A DNA stretch of 64,000 bases. Source: Echiichthys vipera (Eukaryota; Chordata; Actinopteri; Perciformes; Trachinidae). The translations under genes and the position numbers were made by a program. Below the pieces are notes generated by a model, which did not search any database, was not told where the DNA came from, and saw only the letters and a list, made by a program, of their open reading frames with translations. Where the stretch lies: assembly GCA_963691815.1 (NCBI GenBank), contig OY829648.1, positions 26,709,917-26,773,916 on the forward strand, read 5' to 3'. Positions 47,511 through 58,800 of this stretch are shown here, piece by piece; positions within the stretch are counted from its first letter, which is position 1; the number at the start of each line of letters is the position of its first letter.

Positions 47511-47929
47511 TATGATGATAAAAAACAACGTAACATCTGGGCGTGTTTACATGTAGCTGTGTGTTCACCCCGGCTACAGCGGCTTCACAGGTGAAATGTC
47601 AGTTAATGTTCAATAACCTTGCAACCATCTACAAGAGCCACTGCAGGTTGTTTTATAACAGGTGACCTACTGTAGGTTAAAGCTAATGCCTGATGGTGTC
47701 TAATGTGTCCGCGCGTTAAAACAATGACATTCAGGGCTGTGTCAGAGATTGTTTATGTGCTGAGATGTTCCCTTAGTGCACAGTGTTGAGTCTCTATCGC
47801 TCCAGCCCCATCTCATATGTGTTTCTAAAGAAATGCCTGTCCTTTTCATCTCCAGAAAAGACAGCCATCACTCCGGTGTCGAAGTCAGCCTCAGCCAATT
47901 CTGCCATCCATCATATAAGTGGCTGTTCA

Positions 47930-50900
47930 ATGCCTAATACATCAGAAGGTCAAGGAGCAAACCTACCTGGGCCAGCAGAACCGTCAGGGCTGCAAAGGCC
48001 CACCGATGGGGAGGAGGAACGCAGCCTGATCAGCTCCCTAGCCCGGGATGCTGCGAGAGTAAGGAGGGCTTCGAGTGCCGAGCTCCACCTGCCGTGGACC
48101 TGCCCGGTGACACACTCCCGGGAGAAGTTCTACACCGTCTGCTCAGATTATGCTCTTCTCAACCAGGCCGCTTCTGTGTACTGCCCACCACATGCCGCCA
48201 GGGACATGGCGCTGAACAAGCAGGATGACGGGCTGTCCCTAGTGAAGCCCAAACCCTCCGCTGACTTCAGCGCTGGCCAGTCTGCAGGGGCCAATGTGGG
48301 ATCAGATGGGGACTGTGACATGGTGGAGGGGTCTTCTGGCCACACTAAACCTATGTTGGCCTGGGAGATTGATACCACAGACTTCAATGCTGTGCTCACT
48401 AGAAAAATAAGAACAAGTAAGAAACAAATTATTATAGAAGCCTGTCATATAAATATATACAAGTGGTCTGGCTTTATCATTTCTCTGTGCTTTAATTGTT
48501 GAACAATTCAAACGCCGGTTTAGTCTCCATTGTCTGATGCTGTATTTCAGGCAATGTGAAGAAATGCAGCACCAAGAAGATGAAGTCATCAGACAGACCC
48601 AGCCGGAATCTGCAAGACGTCCCTCCTCACGCCTCGCCGGAGGAGATCAAACAGAGAAAAGTGCTGGACCTCAGAAGATGGTAATGCTATGTTTAGAGCT
48701 TCAGTAGTTTAAAAGAGAAATATTGAAGTGAGCTTCACATTGGGCTGTAGGAGTCCTGCTAGTTATATTTTACAATTGTTAACGCACAATTCTCCATACT
48801 CTATACCTTTTCAAAACTGCTCAGAAAGATCTCTTCACCAACATGCAGCTCAGTTGATCTAACAGCCAAAATACACTAAAGCAACTGAAACACTTGATAC
48901 TCACCTCAACAACTCCACCAGAGCTTTGACAACATTTGTCTGCAGTCAGTAACAGTTACGCTTTGTCAATTACAAAATTACCTAAAAAAAACAAGTAAAG
49001 TAGGAAAACCAAGCTAACTCCCGGCTAATCCGAAGTAAGGGCAAAGAGGCAGAGCGTGGATGGAGCTGTGGCGGGCCGAATGAAGTCTTCTATACACATA
49101 TCACCACCAGTGATGACACCCTTCTGTCACGCAAAGCTGCATGTCCTTAATTCTGCAGAACTTTGAGCCTAAATATAATTGAAACAGGTGAGTTATTTAA
49201 GCCCCCTATCCTCGTGCAGCTGTCATGAACAGGGGAAAACTGTTTTTTGTTCCGGGCTGTAAACATGTTTATCTCTGCTGTAAAGTTGGTCATTTGAACA
49301 TGATGGTTTATAGAGATTGACTATCTTTTTGTGCCAAGTGGTCAACTGCAGTTTTTGGAACTTGAGGTTTTGCTGCGTGGTTTAAGATAGTCAAAGACAT
49401 AGAAATACAACAGTGGTGGTGAACCCTATTTTCTGCATTTGGCCACACACATGATCTTGTCGACATCACAGTTTCTCTCTCGCAATACATCCAGGAAAGG
49501 ATATTCTCCTCTTTTTCATCTCGTGCAGATATGTCCAGACATCCACCGTTCACTGTGTCCAAGAGCGACATCTGATCATGAGGCTGCTGGGCATAAACTT
49601 TCCACCTCAGTGACGGAAATAGTTCCTCTGTGAGGTTGAGGAATGGAAAATAAGGTTACAAGAAATGTGACACCACTCTGTAATAGAGGTCATCAATGTA
49701 TGGAAATAGGTGCTCAGGTTTTATGTCCCATTTAGAAGTTTATGCATTTTTATTTCATTTTAGATTTAAGACGTAGCAAGTTGCAAATGTTCCCAAAAGG
49801 TCCCATATTCTGCTCGTTTTCGTTTGGGTTTCTGCTAGAACATGTTTTCATGCTTTAATGTTGAAAAAAAAAAAGAAGAAATAATGGACTTAAAGGTCCC
49901 ATATTATGGTCATTTTCAGGTTCATACTTGCATTGTATATCATAGTTAGCTTCTACTAGAATATGTCTACATACTTTAATGTTCAAAAAAACACATTTTT
50001 CTCATCCTGTCTGTCTGAATATACCTGCATTCACCCTGTCTGAAACACTCTATTTTAGCGCCTGTCTCTTAAAGGTGCTAAAACTGAGTGTTTTTTTCAG
50101 GAGGGAGGTCCTGAAAAAAGGCCAGTCGGCCCTGATTGGCTTGCAAGAAAAATATGGTGCAAAGCTATTTTGTCAGCCGTGGGTGGAGATACTCAGATGG
50201 GGATTGGCATATTTTAATGTGCATGTGACAGGAAGGAGGGACGTTTTCTGATCCAGGCTGCTCCAGATACATAAATAAATGTGCAGTTCACAAGCACTGA
50301 AAAGGTGAGTTTTCCATGATATGTCCCCTTTAACATTTGCAAAATGAAGTGTAGATCCACAGAGAGTTGGTGGTGGTTGAGTTTGAGTGGGTCATTGAAT
50401 GCATTTTGTTAAAGCAATGAAAAGTGATCCACAGTTTAGTCCACATTGACCGCTGTTGTGCTGTGTGAAGGACTGAACTCAGTATTTATAGAGAAGTGTG
50501 TGTGTGTTACCAACTGTAATATAATGTTTTCATTCTGTGTATTTGTATATCCTGAGGGATTCTCTTGTGCTTCAGGTACTGCATCAGTCGGCCACAGTAC
50601 AAGACTTCATGTGGAATCTCTTCTCTGGTTTCCTGCTGGAACTTTTTGTACAGCACTCTGGGTGCAGGGAGGTGAGCGGCACATCATGTCCTATACCAGA
50701 CTTCATGTAAAAATACAGCTTCTCCGACACTGAGTGTATGTGTATTTGCATTGCTAGTCTACCACCCATCTCTCAGGAGGAGGCGCTGCACATTCTGGGT
50801 TTTCAGCCGCCTTTTGAAGAAATCAAGTTTGGTCCTTTCACTGGCAATGCCACTCTAATGCGGTACACACAACTGCTTGTATAGTCTTTTTAAAGAACCA

Positions 50901-52873
50901 CTTAATTTTAGGAAATGCATGCAGCACAGTAATCTGTGGTGTTTGTTTTTTTCTTCCAGGTGGTTCAGACAAATCAATGACAATTTCCGAGTGCGAGGTT
51001 GCTCCTACATTCTGTACAAACCACATGGGAAACACAAGACAGCAGGAGAGACAGGTGAGTCCCTCAGCTGTCAAACTCCGCTGCATGTCAACTCATCAAA
51101 AGACCATAACTTTTCCAATGTTTTTAGCTGAAGGAGCGTTGATGAAACTGACACAAGGGCTGAAAGATGAGTCCATGGCCTACATTTACCACTGCCAGAA
51201 CCACTACTTCTGCCCAGTGGGCTTCGAAGGCACGCCACTCAAAGCAGCAAAGGCTTATAGGTATGTCACATCCCTCCCTGTTGTAAGAAGTGAGAATTCC
51301 TTTTTTTTCTTTTTTTAAGATTATTTTTTGGGCCTTTTAAGTAGAGAGTATAGCTGGAGATTTGATAGGAAATGAGGGTGAGAGAGAAGGGGCGGTATGT
51401 AGCAAAGGGCCGTAGGTTGGAATCGAGCCTCGTCCGCTGCGGCGAGGACTTTCAGCCTCTGTATATAGGGCATCTGCTCTAACCGAAGCAGGTTGAGGTG
51501 TTGTATAAATACTGTGAACGTATCAAAACACTCAGATGAATGCACACAGCCTGTATTCAGAAACTGTGTCTTTAAATGAGCCGTCAGGACTTCTGTACAA
51601 TTGTGATGTCGCAACTATACTGTATAAAGTGCTGCTAGAGTGACATTATGGACATTCCACAGCTGCAGTGATGGTGCAGAAACCTGGGAGGGCCAATGGC
51701 GAAAAGCTGGTCTTTTTAGGAAGGAGTCTTAAATAGACAGACGCTAAAACAGAGTGTTTCAGACAGAAGGTGGAGAAAGGTATATTCAGACAGACAGGAT
51801 AAGAAAAACAATATGTTTATATATGTAGGCATGTTTTAGTTGAAACTAACTATGATATACAATGCAAGTATGAAGCTGAAAATGAGCATAATATGGGACT
51901 TTTTAAGTATTTTCATTACTTATTAATCTGCTGATTTTCTCTTTTGATTAGTCATTTAGTCTGTGAAATGTCAGACGTTTGCATACGTCTTGTTTTGTCC
52001 AACTGAAAGTTTAAAACCAAGTTATTCAACTTGCAGTGGTATAAAGCTGAGTAACAAAAAATCATCACATGAGAGAAGCTGAGATGAGAGAACGTTATTC
52101 ATTTGCTTGACAATGGCTAAAGCCCTGTATCAGTTATCAAAATGGTTGCTCATTATTTTTCTGTTGATTAACTGATAAATCGTTTCAGCCCTAAAGACTT
52201 TAGAAACTGATGAGTGGTCTTTTTCATGCAAAGGGGCCCTCTTCCCACAAATGAAATGGAGTACTGGATCCTTATTGGCGAGCCCAGTCGGAAACACCCG
52301 GCTATTCACTGTAAAAAGTAAGCAACCTCTGTCCAGTTACATTTGATCATGTACCGCATTTGAGCTTTTTAACATGAAGTCTCTTTTCAGATGGCTGGAC
52401 ATTGTGACCGACCTCAACACACAAAATCCAGAATACCTGGACATTCGTCACACAGAGAGGGGGATTCAGCGCCGCAAAACCAAAAAGGTTCCCCCTTCTC
52501 CTACCTTACTTTAAAAGTTGCTGATCGTGTTAACATTTCAGAGCCTAACTGAGAGACTGTCTCCGGCTCACAGGTGGGCGGAAACCTGCACTGCATCATG
52601 GCCTTCCAGAGGGTGAACTGGCAGAAACTCGGACCCTGGGCTATGAACTTGGAGAACCTGCGCCACGACTTCCACCACGGCGCGGAGCGGGCCCACGGAA
52701 GCGTCGCAGAGGACGCTGAGGAAAGAGCATCATCCAAGCGCCTGGCCTTCCTGGGGCGCTCACACAGCATGGGAAGTCAGAAAGACATCAACTGCAAACG
52801 CCAGTCCAACACTACCGAGTACAGACAGAGGAGCTCCCCTGACAGCGACCTTGAAGAAGACATCGCAGACTGA
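47930..52873 (+). CDS. bivm: BIVM, basic immunoglobulin-like variable motif-containing protein (9 coding exons, 508 residues)
   Basis: BIVM is a conserved, basic, probably nuclear or cytoplasmic protein of unsettled molecular function. Coding exons: 47930-48416, 48551-48680, 50576-50671, 50758-50862, 50960-51054, 51128-51260, 52234-52317, 52391-52487, 52574-52873, summing to 1527 bases with matched phases. Human BIVM has 503 residues. Residues 1-160 are variable but keep the MPN start and the WTCPVTHSREKFY block. From about 193 onward the conserved core follows: [80 protein letters not shown] and GGNLHCIMAFQRVNWQ. The C-terminal 80 residues are basic and serine-rich. The cysteine, histidine and tryptophan pattern of the core suggests an enzyme-like fold, but that is my inference. 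The start ATG has weak context but no earlier in-frame ATG exists in the exon. The donor after coding exon 8 (GTTCCC) is unusually weak. No ERCC5 follows. Confidence 0.95.
49005..49330. repeat. dispersed repeat, copy 2 of 3 (bivm intron)
   Basis: Shares 'ggctaatccgaagtaaggg', 'gggccgaatgaag', 'ccttaattctgca' and 'ttatctctgctgtaaagtt' with 53270-53800, and the first half with 16930-17330. Confidence 0.6.
49796..50335 (+). mobile_element. nested MITEs of the 'AAAGGTCCCATATT' family (bivm intron)
   Basis: A truncated copy (49796-49893) starting 'aaaaggtcccatattctgct' is followed directly by a full copy (49894-50335). The full copy starts 'aaaggtcccatattatggtc' and ends 'gatatgtcccctttaa', giving 14-15-base imperfect terminal inverted repeats. 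The interior contains the 'catcctgtctgtctgaatat' phrase seen in reverse at 51780 and 21135. Confidence 0.7.
51310..51495 (-). mobile_element. tRNA-derived SINE (minus orientation), bivm intron
   Basis: The minus strand begins with a tRNA-like head containing GGCTCGATTCC (B box) and a 'gagcagatgccctatata' A-box region. It continues through 'ccctttgctacataccgcc' to an AT-rich tail at the left end. This is the common fish SINE of about 180 bases. Confidence 0.7.
51560..51903 (-). mobile_element. MITE family 'AAAGGTCCCATATT', copy in bivm intron
   Basis: The right end, 'gagcataatatgggacttt', is the complement of the family's left end. The interior has 'gtgatgtcgcaactatact' and 'agacagacaggataagaaa', matching the copy at 20800-21253. 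Confidence 0.65.
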
Positions 52874-52920
52874 AAAGGTTTATTCAAATGTACGGGGACG
52901 GGGGGGTAAATAACATACAC

Positions 52921-52947
52921 TACAGTACAGTACAGTACAGTACAGTA
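52921..52947 (+). repeat. (TACAG)n pentanucleotide repeat in bivm 3' UTR
   Basis: Five perfect TACAG units start about 48 bases after the bivm stop codon. Confidence 0.9.
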
Positions 52948-53269
52948 GCCTGAAGGCACTTTTGGAAAGGATAGGTCTGGTGTTGTTCGATATTTTACTA
53001 TTACCAACAAATCCCATGTCAAGACCAAAAACAAAAATGTCTCTCTGACTACCTTGACCTAAACCTGCAATAATATGGGCTAGCAGTGGAAAGTGGAAAC
53101 TTGAACTCCGTTTAAGATCATGTGGTGAACAAAAAAAAGCAGAAATGGAGCACCAAATTGTTTCCCCTATTCAGCCTTCGATTGGCTAGCACTTGTTGCC
53201 TTCGTTGGCTGGTCAGGTTTAGGACTGGAATTGGTTAAGGTGAGGGTAAGAATAGGTTCATGGCTAGGA

Positions 53270-53800
53270 GCGACCATAGACTGTATAAAATATTGACGTA
53301 GTTTCTGTGACGTCAGCCAAACATTTCCGAAGAGCTGTTGCGACGCTCAGCGTGGGTGGCTCTGGCCGTCGCCACCGTGGCAGTGCCTGACTCCGCCTGC
53401 CCGCAGCTAATCCAGAAAATGGGCAAAGAGGTGGAGCGTGGACGTAGCTGAGGTAGGCCGAATGAAGCCTACAGCCTCTTCTTGCCGCCTGTGATGGCAC
53501 CCACCTGTGATTGCACCCGCCATGTCACTCAAAACTGTCAGCCCTTAATTCTGCATAACTTTATGCCTTGATATAATTGAACTGGGTGAGTTATATGCAA
53601 ATCTAACCCCTGCACAGCTGTCAGTTTTCTGCTCCAGGCTGTAAATGTGTTTATTTCTGCAGTAAAGTTTGGCATTTTAACATGGAAGTGTAGGGGGATA
53701 TTTGGAGCCAGCCTCAAAACTGCAGTTTTTGTCACTTCATATTTCAAACATAGAGGATGCTGCTTGGGGGCGACACCTTTCACATTGTCACATTATCAAT
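53270..53800. repeat. dispersed repeat, copy 3 of 3 (fullest)
   Basis: Starts with 'accatagactgtataaaat', continues through 'ctctggccgtcgccacc' and 'gaaaatgggcaaagaggtgg' to 'tttatttctgcagtaaagtt'. It is the longest of the three copies and gives the family's approximate length (about 500 bases). A separate short end-like word ('aaactgtctatggtt') is at 60960-60976. Confidence 0.6.
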
Positions 53801-55819
53801 TAATATATTGTGATTATAAATATATCTATTATAGCCCCTTAAAAACAAAATAGAATTAAACAGGAGGATGTAGTGCCTTTGTTGGGGACTTTTTTCACAG
53901 CAGCAGGAAGGCTGTTGAAAAATAAACTACATTACCCACATTCATTGTAATGAAGGAATCCAGTGCAGCAGTGCGGCTCATTGATGTTTTGATTCTTTGG
54001 AACAATGGAGCTCTATGGCACAGTCGAATGAGATACAGAAACACCTTGTTAACAGGATTTAGCTTCAGGCTCATCGTGGCATTTGTTGACAATAAGAAAA
54101 ATATGAAATATCACCAGATTAATACTTTAACAAAGGAGGATCGATGTTTTTTTAAGACTGACAGATGTGGATTCATCTCTTTGTAGTTTTTATTGCTTAA
54201 TCTTAATAAATCTTAATCTAATATTCTGTCAGGTTTGGCGAGGATCTGTCTATTGCTCCTATTTGTCTCCATGATTTTAAAACGTTATTTTTATTTCTCA
54301 CTTTTCTCTCTTTACCAGTGTCTGTGAATGAAACACCACCAACTCCTTTAAATGAGAAACAACGGCAGCTAAACAAGTGAGCCACATTCATTTGCCATTG
54401 GGCGGTTACAGTCGGACTTATAGGCACATAGACTGTCACTGTCTGAGCTGCTACTGCGACTGTTGCAAGGTAAAGTATGTTTTGTGAAAGAAAAGGAAAC
54501 GTCTCAAAAACGAACGTGAGTAGCTCTGTCGACTCGACGTCCTCCGCATTGTAAGGTGTTTCTACCTACTACTGGAAGAGGGAGATTGCCTAGGCTGTTC
54601 ACACTACAGGATTATTTTCTATTTCATCCTCATTCTAATCACATGCACATTTGTCTGAATTTAAAATGTTGGTATAACATCGTGTTAAACTCCCTACAGT
54701 GATACAATTAAGACCTTTACACGCCAGGGGCTCTGTTTTTTTTCAAACTGTTGTTTTTGTCAGGGGTACTTACACACAGAACGTGAGAATTATTTACATG
54801 TAGATAAAGCAATGTTTTTTTCCAGAACAAAGTGGATTTTTCAGAGATTTTGCACTGCGAAATAAAGGCAAAAGGATTATAAAACGACAATAAAGACTCT
54901 CCATAGTCCGATTCTAGACAGCAGACCTTCATTCCTTGACAAAGGCAGCTCAATCAGCGTATTAAAGGAACCTAGTCAGGCCCCAGCGCTCCTGGCCCTG
55001 ACTGCAGACTCGCAAAATCATAGCATTTTTTTTTTTGTAAATGTGGTCTGTTATTGAAACAGGACATTTTAGTGAATGGGGAAAAAAAAAATCTTATTTA
55101 ATACATTCTTAGGAAGATCTGTCTATTGTAATTAATAGCCATTTCGAATAAGCTCTTTATTATTTTCTATACAGTTTGAAACCATTGTTTTTGTTTCTAT
55201 ATGGTCAAGTAGTAGCCTACTTTCCTGAATGATAATGCCATCTTCTAACAGAACAGAGCGCGTAGCTGCTGACCTGATCTGGCAGGCCGAGCACATCACT
55301 GCTATGAATATTCACAGGCGAGTCTTTGATATTTCCGTGTCATTTATTCCTCAGGCGCCCGGCGTGTAAATGCCTTTAGAGTGCACATTTGATTAAGATA
55401 GTGACGTACGAGGAAGATGACATATGACACATTTGCTGTAAATTCTGTTGAAAGACGACACACTTCCATAGTTCATTGTACAGGTAAGTGGGCTTGTTTT
55501 ACGCCTGACGTACGTACAGTGCTTAATTCAGTGGAAATGCCGTCCAGTACAAGTGTTGTGAAAGCAGCTGACATTTTATTGCGCTTTGTGAAACACCCAC
55601 TAAGACCGTCATGATCCCAGTTTTTAAAAGCTGTACAGGAGTGATCGTGGAATCTCTTAAGAATCATTCAAAATGTGAAAACCTCAAAGTGAAGACCGCA
55701 TCGTTTATTTCCACGTGTATGTACATCCTCACGTTGTTCTCACAGTCCTGTTCGCACCTGTGTGGCGCCATTCGTCTCTAACCCAACACAGATGTCATTT
55801 TGTGATTTGATGAAGTGGT

Positions 55820-55829
55820 TTTATTTATT
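55820..55829 (-). terminator. methyltransferase polyadenylation signals
   Basis: Two overlapping minus-strand AATAAA hexamers lie about 56-65 bases after the stop codon, so the 3' UTR is very short. Confidence 0.65.
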
Positions 55830-55884
55830 TCTTTTCCAATAAATTAAGATTTTTATACATTTCTGGAACCAGGAGTCTTTCTTC

Positions 55885-58800
55885 TCAGTCACCATCACAG
55901 GAGGATTCTGGAGACGCACTGCTTCCTTTTAACGCCCGACGTAACTCTGCTATGTGAGCGGGACCGATACGACAGCAGCCCCCTAATAAAAAGAACAACA
56001 AACTCGTGAGAGAAAATACAGAAAAACAGGACAGAACTGAAAGGGACAAAAACTGGTTATGTTACCTATCAAAGCAGCCCCTTGTTTCCTCCATGTTCGA
56101 CTTAGTCCAGGTATTAATGCTGAGGTTTTTCCTGACGTTAGCCACCTTGGTAAGGAAAAGGAAACATCAAACAGCAGCGGTGGAAAAAACTCACTAAGTA
56201 AAAGTAGCAATACCAAATTGTGGAAATACTCCATTCCAAGTCCTGCATTCAATATTTTTACAAAAGTATTATCACAAAAATGTACTTAATATAAATGGTA
56301 TGAAAGGTAGAACGACATAACAAGGCTTAGGTGAATATTCAATTCTGATTGGTCAATCATGGCATTCTGTTATTTCTGAATAGCAGACTGGATGCTGTGA
56401 ATGCAGTTCTGATCATAGACTCTGGATAACCCTTTTTAAATCAATGAAATTATTTTTCAATCGATATTTTATGTCAAATTATTGATTTCTTTTACTAGCT
56501 GTGTAATAAGCGGGATAATGTTCCGCAAGCAGGTCATTATTGTAAATTAAACCCTGACTGCATATTGTATATCGCATCGTATCTACATTATCCCTCACAT
56601 ACATTGTTTTATTATTCTATCATTATAATCAAACGCATGCTTTCAATTACTGAATATATAGTGCACAATTTAACCCATAAAAATGCATTGAATATTTAAT
56701 GACTTTAGTTGTTTACTGTGACTACGTCGGACATGGGTTGTTGGGAGGGAAAGTGGGTTTTATGTCGGGTTTTTTCTTTTTCACTTTAAAGCTGACGCGT
56801 TATACAACTGTTGTACTTTTTCCTTTATTTGCCTGTTTGCAAAACTGAATAAAAACAAAATTGGAGAAAAAATGCATCATACAGTACAAGATGATCAAGT
56901 TTGATCTTAATCTGCAAAGTTACTTGTAACTATAGCTGCTAAAACATTTGTGGTGGAGTAAAAAGGAGCAGTTATGATGTGATGATGTCTCAGCCTGTCA
57001 TTAGGCCCTGCAGTGGGAGTCCGTGTCATAAATCTACTGAGCCCTCTGACAGGTGACATGATCATTCTGTGGCCCGGACCTAACACTGCCGTTTTTACCA
57101 CTGTAGTATGTACTGCAATGCATGTTACCGCAAACATTCAGAAACTACATGAGGATTAACAACACCTCGAAACATGAGGTGGGTATTGTTAAAGCCCCTG
57201 AACACCCACACAGGTGTTTTCAGGGTCATAGATGTCCATCTACCAATAAGAATGATACAGGTGTCCTTTGTCCCGCCTTAACAGGTGAAACAAAGCTAAC
57301 AGGAGACTCTGGAAGATGTCAGTCAATCACAGTAGACACACCCACACAGTCCTGAGAAGAGGTCTGACCAACTAGTTAACTGAAAACACCTGTGTGGGTG
57401 ATCAGGGGCTTTAAAAGGGTTTGGGGTCCGGCCGTCCTTTGCATGGTGTCTTAGAAGAAATGAACAAAAGATGTTCAGGTCTTCTACATTTCACATCTGT
57501 TGATGAAACGACATGATTTCCTATTAATACGCCTTGACTCCAGACTCACCCCTGCTCAGTGTTCCAGTCCTCTCCACTGTTGGGGTACACCACCCAGCTC
57601 ATGTCTGGGCTCAGCAGTGACCTGGCAGACTCTAGCAGCGGCTCCACCAGCGATGCTGAGCAGCAGTTGACTCCGACAGCAACCAGCTGCGCGGATCTAC
57701 TAGCTATCTGCACTGCATCTGTGAATGGACTGCCATCTGATATACACCGCCCATCCTGACAGTGTTTGTGTACAGAACGAGAGTCATTTTGATACACACT
57801 GCACGACAGTTAATGAATGAACACTAGTGATGCTGTTTATCAGCAATGCTTACCTTACAAGAGAAGGAGAGCCAGGCTTTAGAGTTTGGGAACTCCCTGA
57901 GCAGCTCAACCACAGCTTCTGCCTCTTTCATACTTGGGATTGTCTCAAAAGCAATGAGATCGGCTCCTGCTGCTGCTAAGCAGTCGATCTGCGGCCGATG
58001 CCAAACCTTAAGCTCCTTGGAAGAGAAAAAAAGATGCCTGAGACCAAGGATTATGACTTAAAGGTCCCATATTCTGCTCATTTTCAGGTCCATACTTGTA
58101 TGACGCTCCACCAGTCTGATGGAGCGTCATTAAGTCTGATATATTTCCTGCTAAATGTTTCTTTTTTATCGTTTCATAAAGGGAAATTGGCAAAAAGGTG
58201 AATTTCTACATTATTAAACAATTTTAATAATACACTTATACACAAAAATAACTGTAGTACTAACATAAAGTAAAAGTAGATAATAACAACAACAACAGTT
58301 ATAAACAATAAAAATACATAACCAAAAAACAAAGATGTATGATCATTCACTCCGTATTTGCCCTCACATACCCCCATACCACCATCTTCCTGTCGTCACT
58401 GGACAGTAGTTCAAATAAAGGAGGGAGAAATAATTATATAATATACTGTATAATATAAAAGTAATAAAATAAAATAATGATAAGATCAGGGGTCAACCAA
58501 AATAAGAACCTGCTGAGCCACAAAACTTAAAACATATGTAAGATAACAAATTTAAATAAATAAAAAATACATAAATTAAGTGCCTGTTTCTTTAAGACCC
58601 CTTCCAGTCTGCTCTGATTGGTCAGCGTTTCTGGGTGCAGTGACACTTTATACCTATATTAAGTATAGTAGTGACATTACAACCGTACAGAAGCATTTCA
58701 ACACTTTCACGGTGTTTATATAGCACCCTGACCTGCTTTATGCTAAAATTTAAAAAAAAACCTGGAAATCTCACTTTTTACAATACGGGACCTTTAAATA

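Larger units (their letters stand above)
52874..55884. other. bivm / methyltransferase convergent intergenic region
   Basis: Contains the bivm 3' UTR of unknown length, two dispersed repeats (53270-53800 and about 53890-54110, the latter with the fish phrase 'ggaacaatggagctctatgg') and no supported gene. ERCC5, the usual neighbour of BIVM in tetrapods, was looked for and not found. A high-complexity stretch at 55250-55450 is noted in the findings. Confidence 0.55.

Noticed and set aside
47783..47929. Extension of the bivm frame to the left
   Set aside because: The frame runs back through a splice acceptor at 47855, and the conserved MPN start is at 47930.
51400..51495. tRNA-like sequence with A and B boxes
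   Set aside because: Belongs to a tRNA-derived SINE with the usual SINE body. No complete cloverleaf.
52874..55884. ERCC5
   Set aside because: Searched because it neighbours BIVM in tetrapods. No exon resembling its N-terminal nuclease domain is present.
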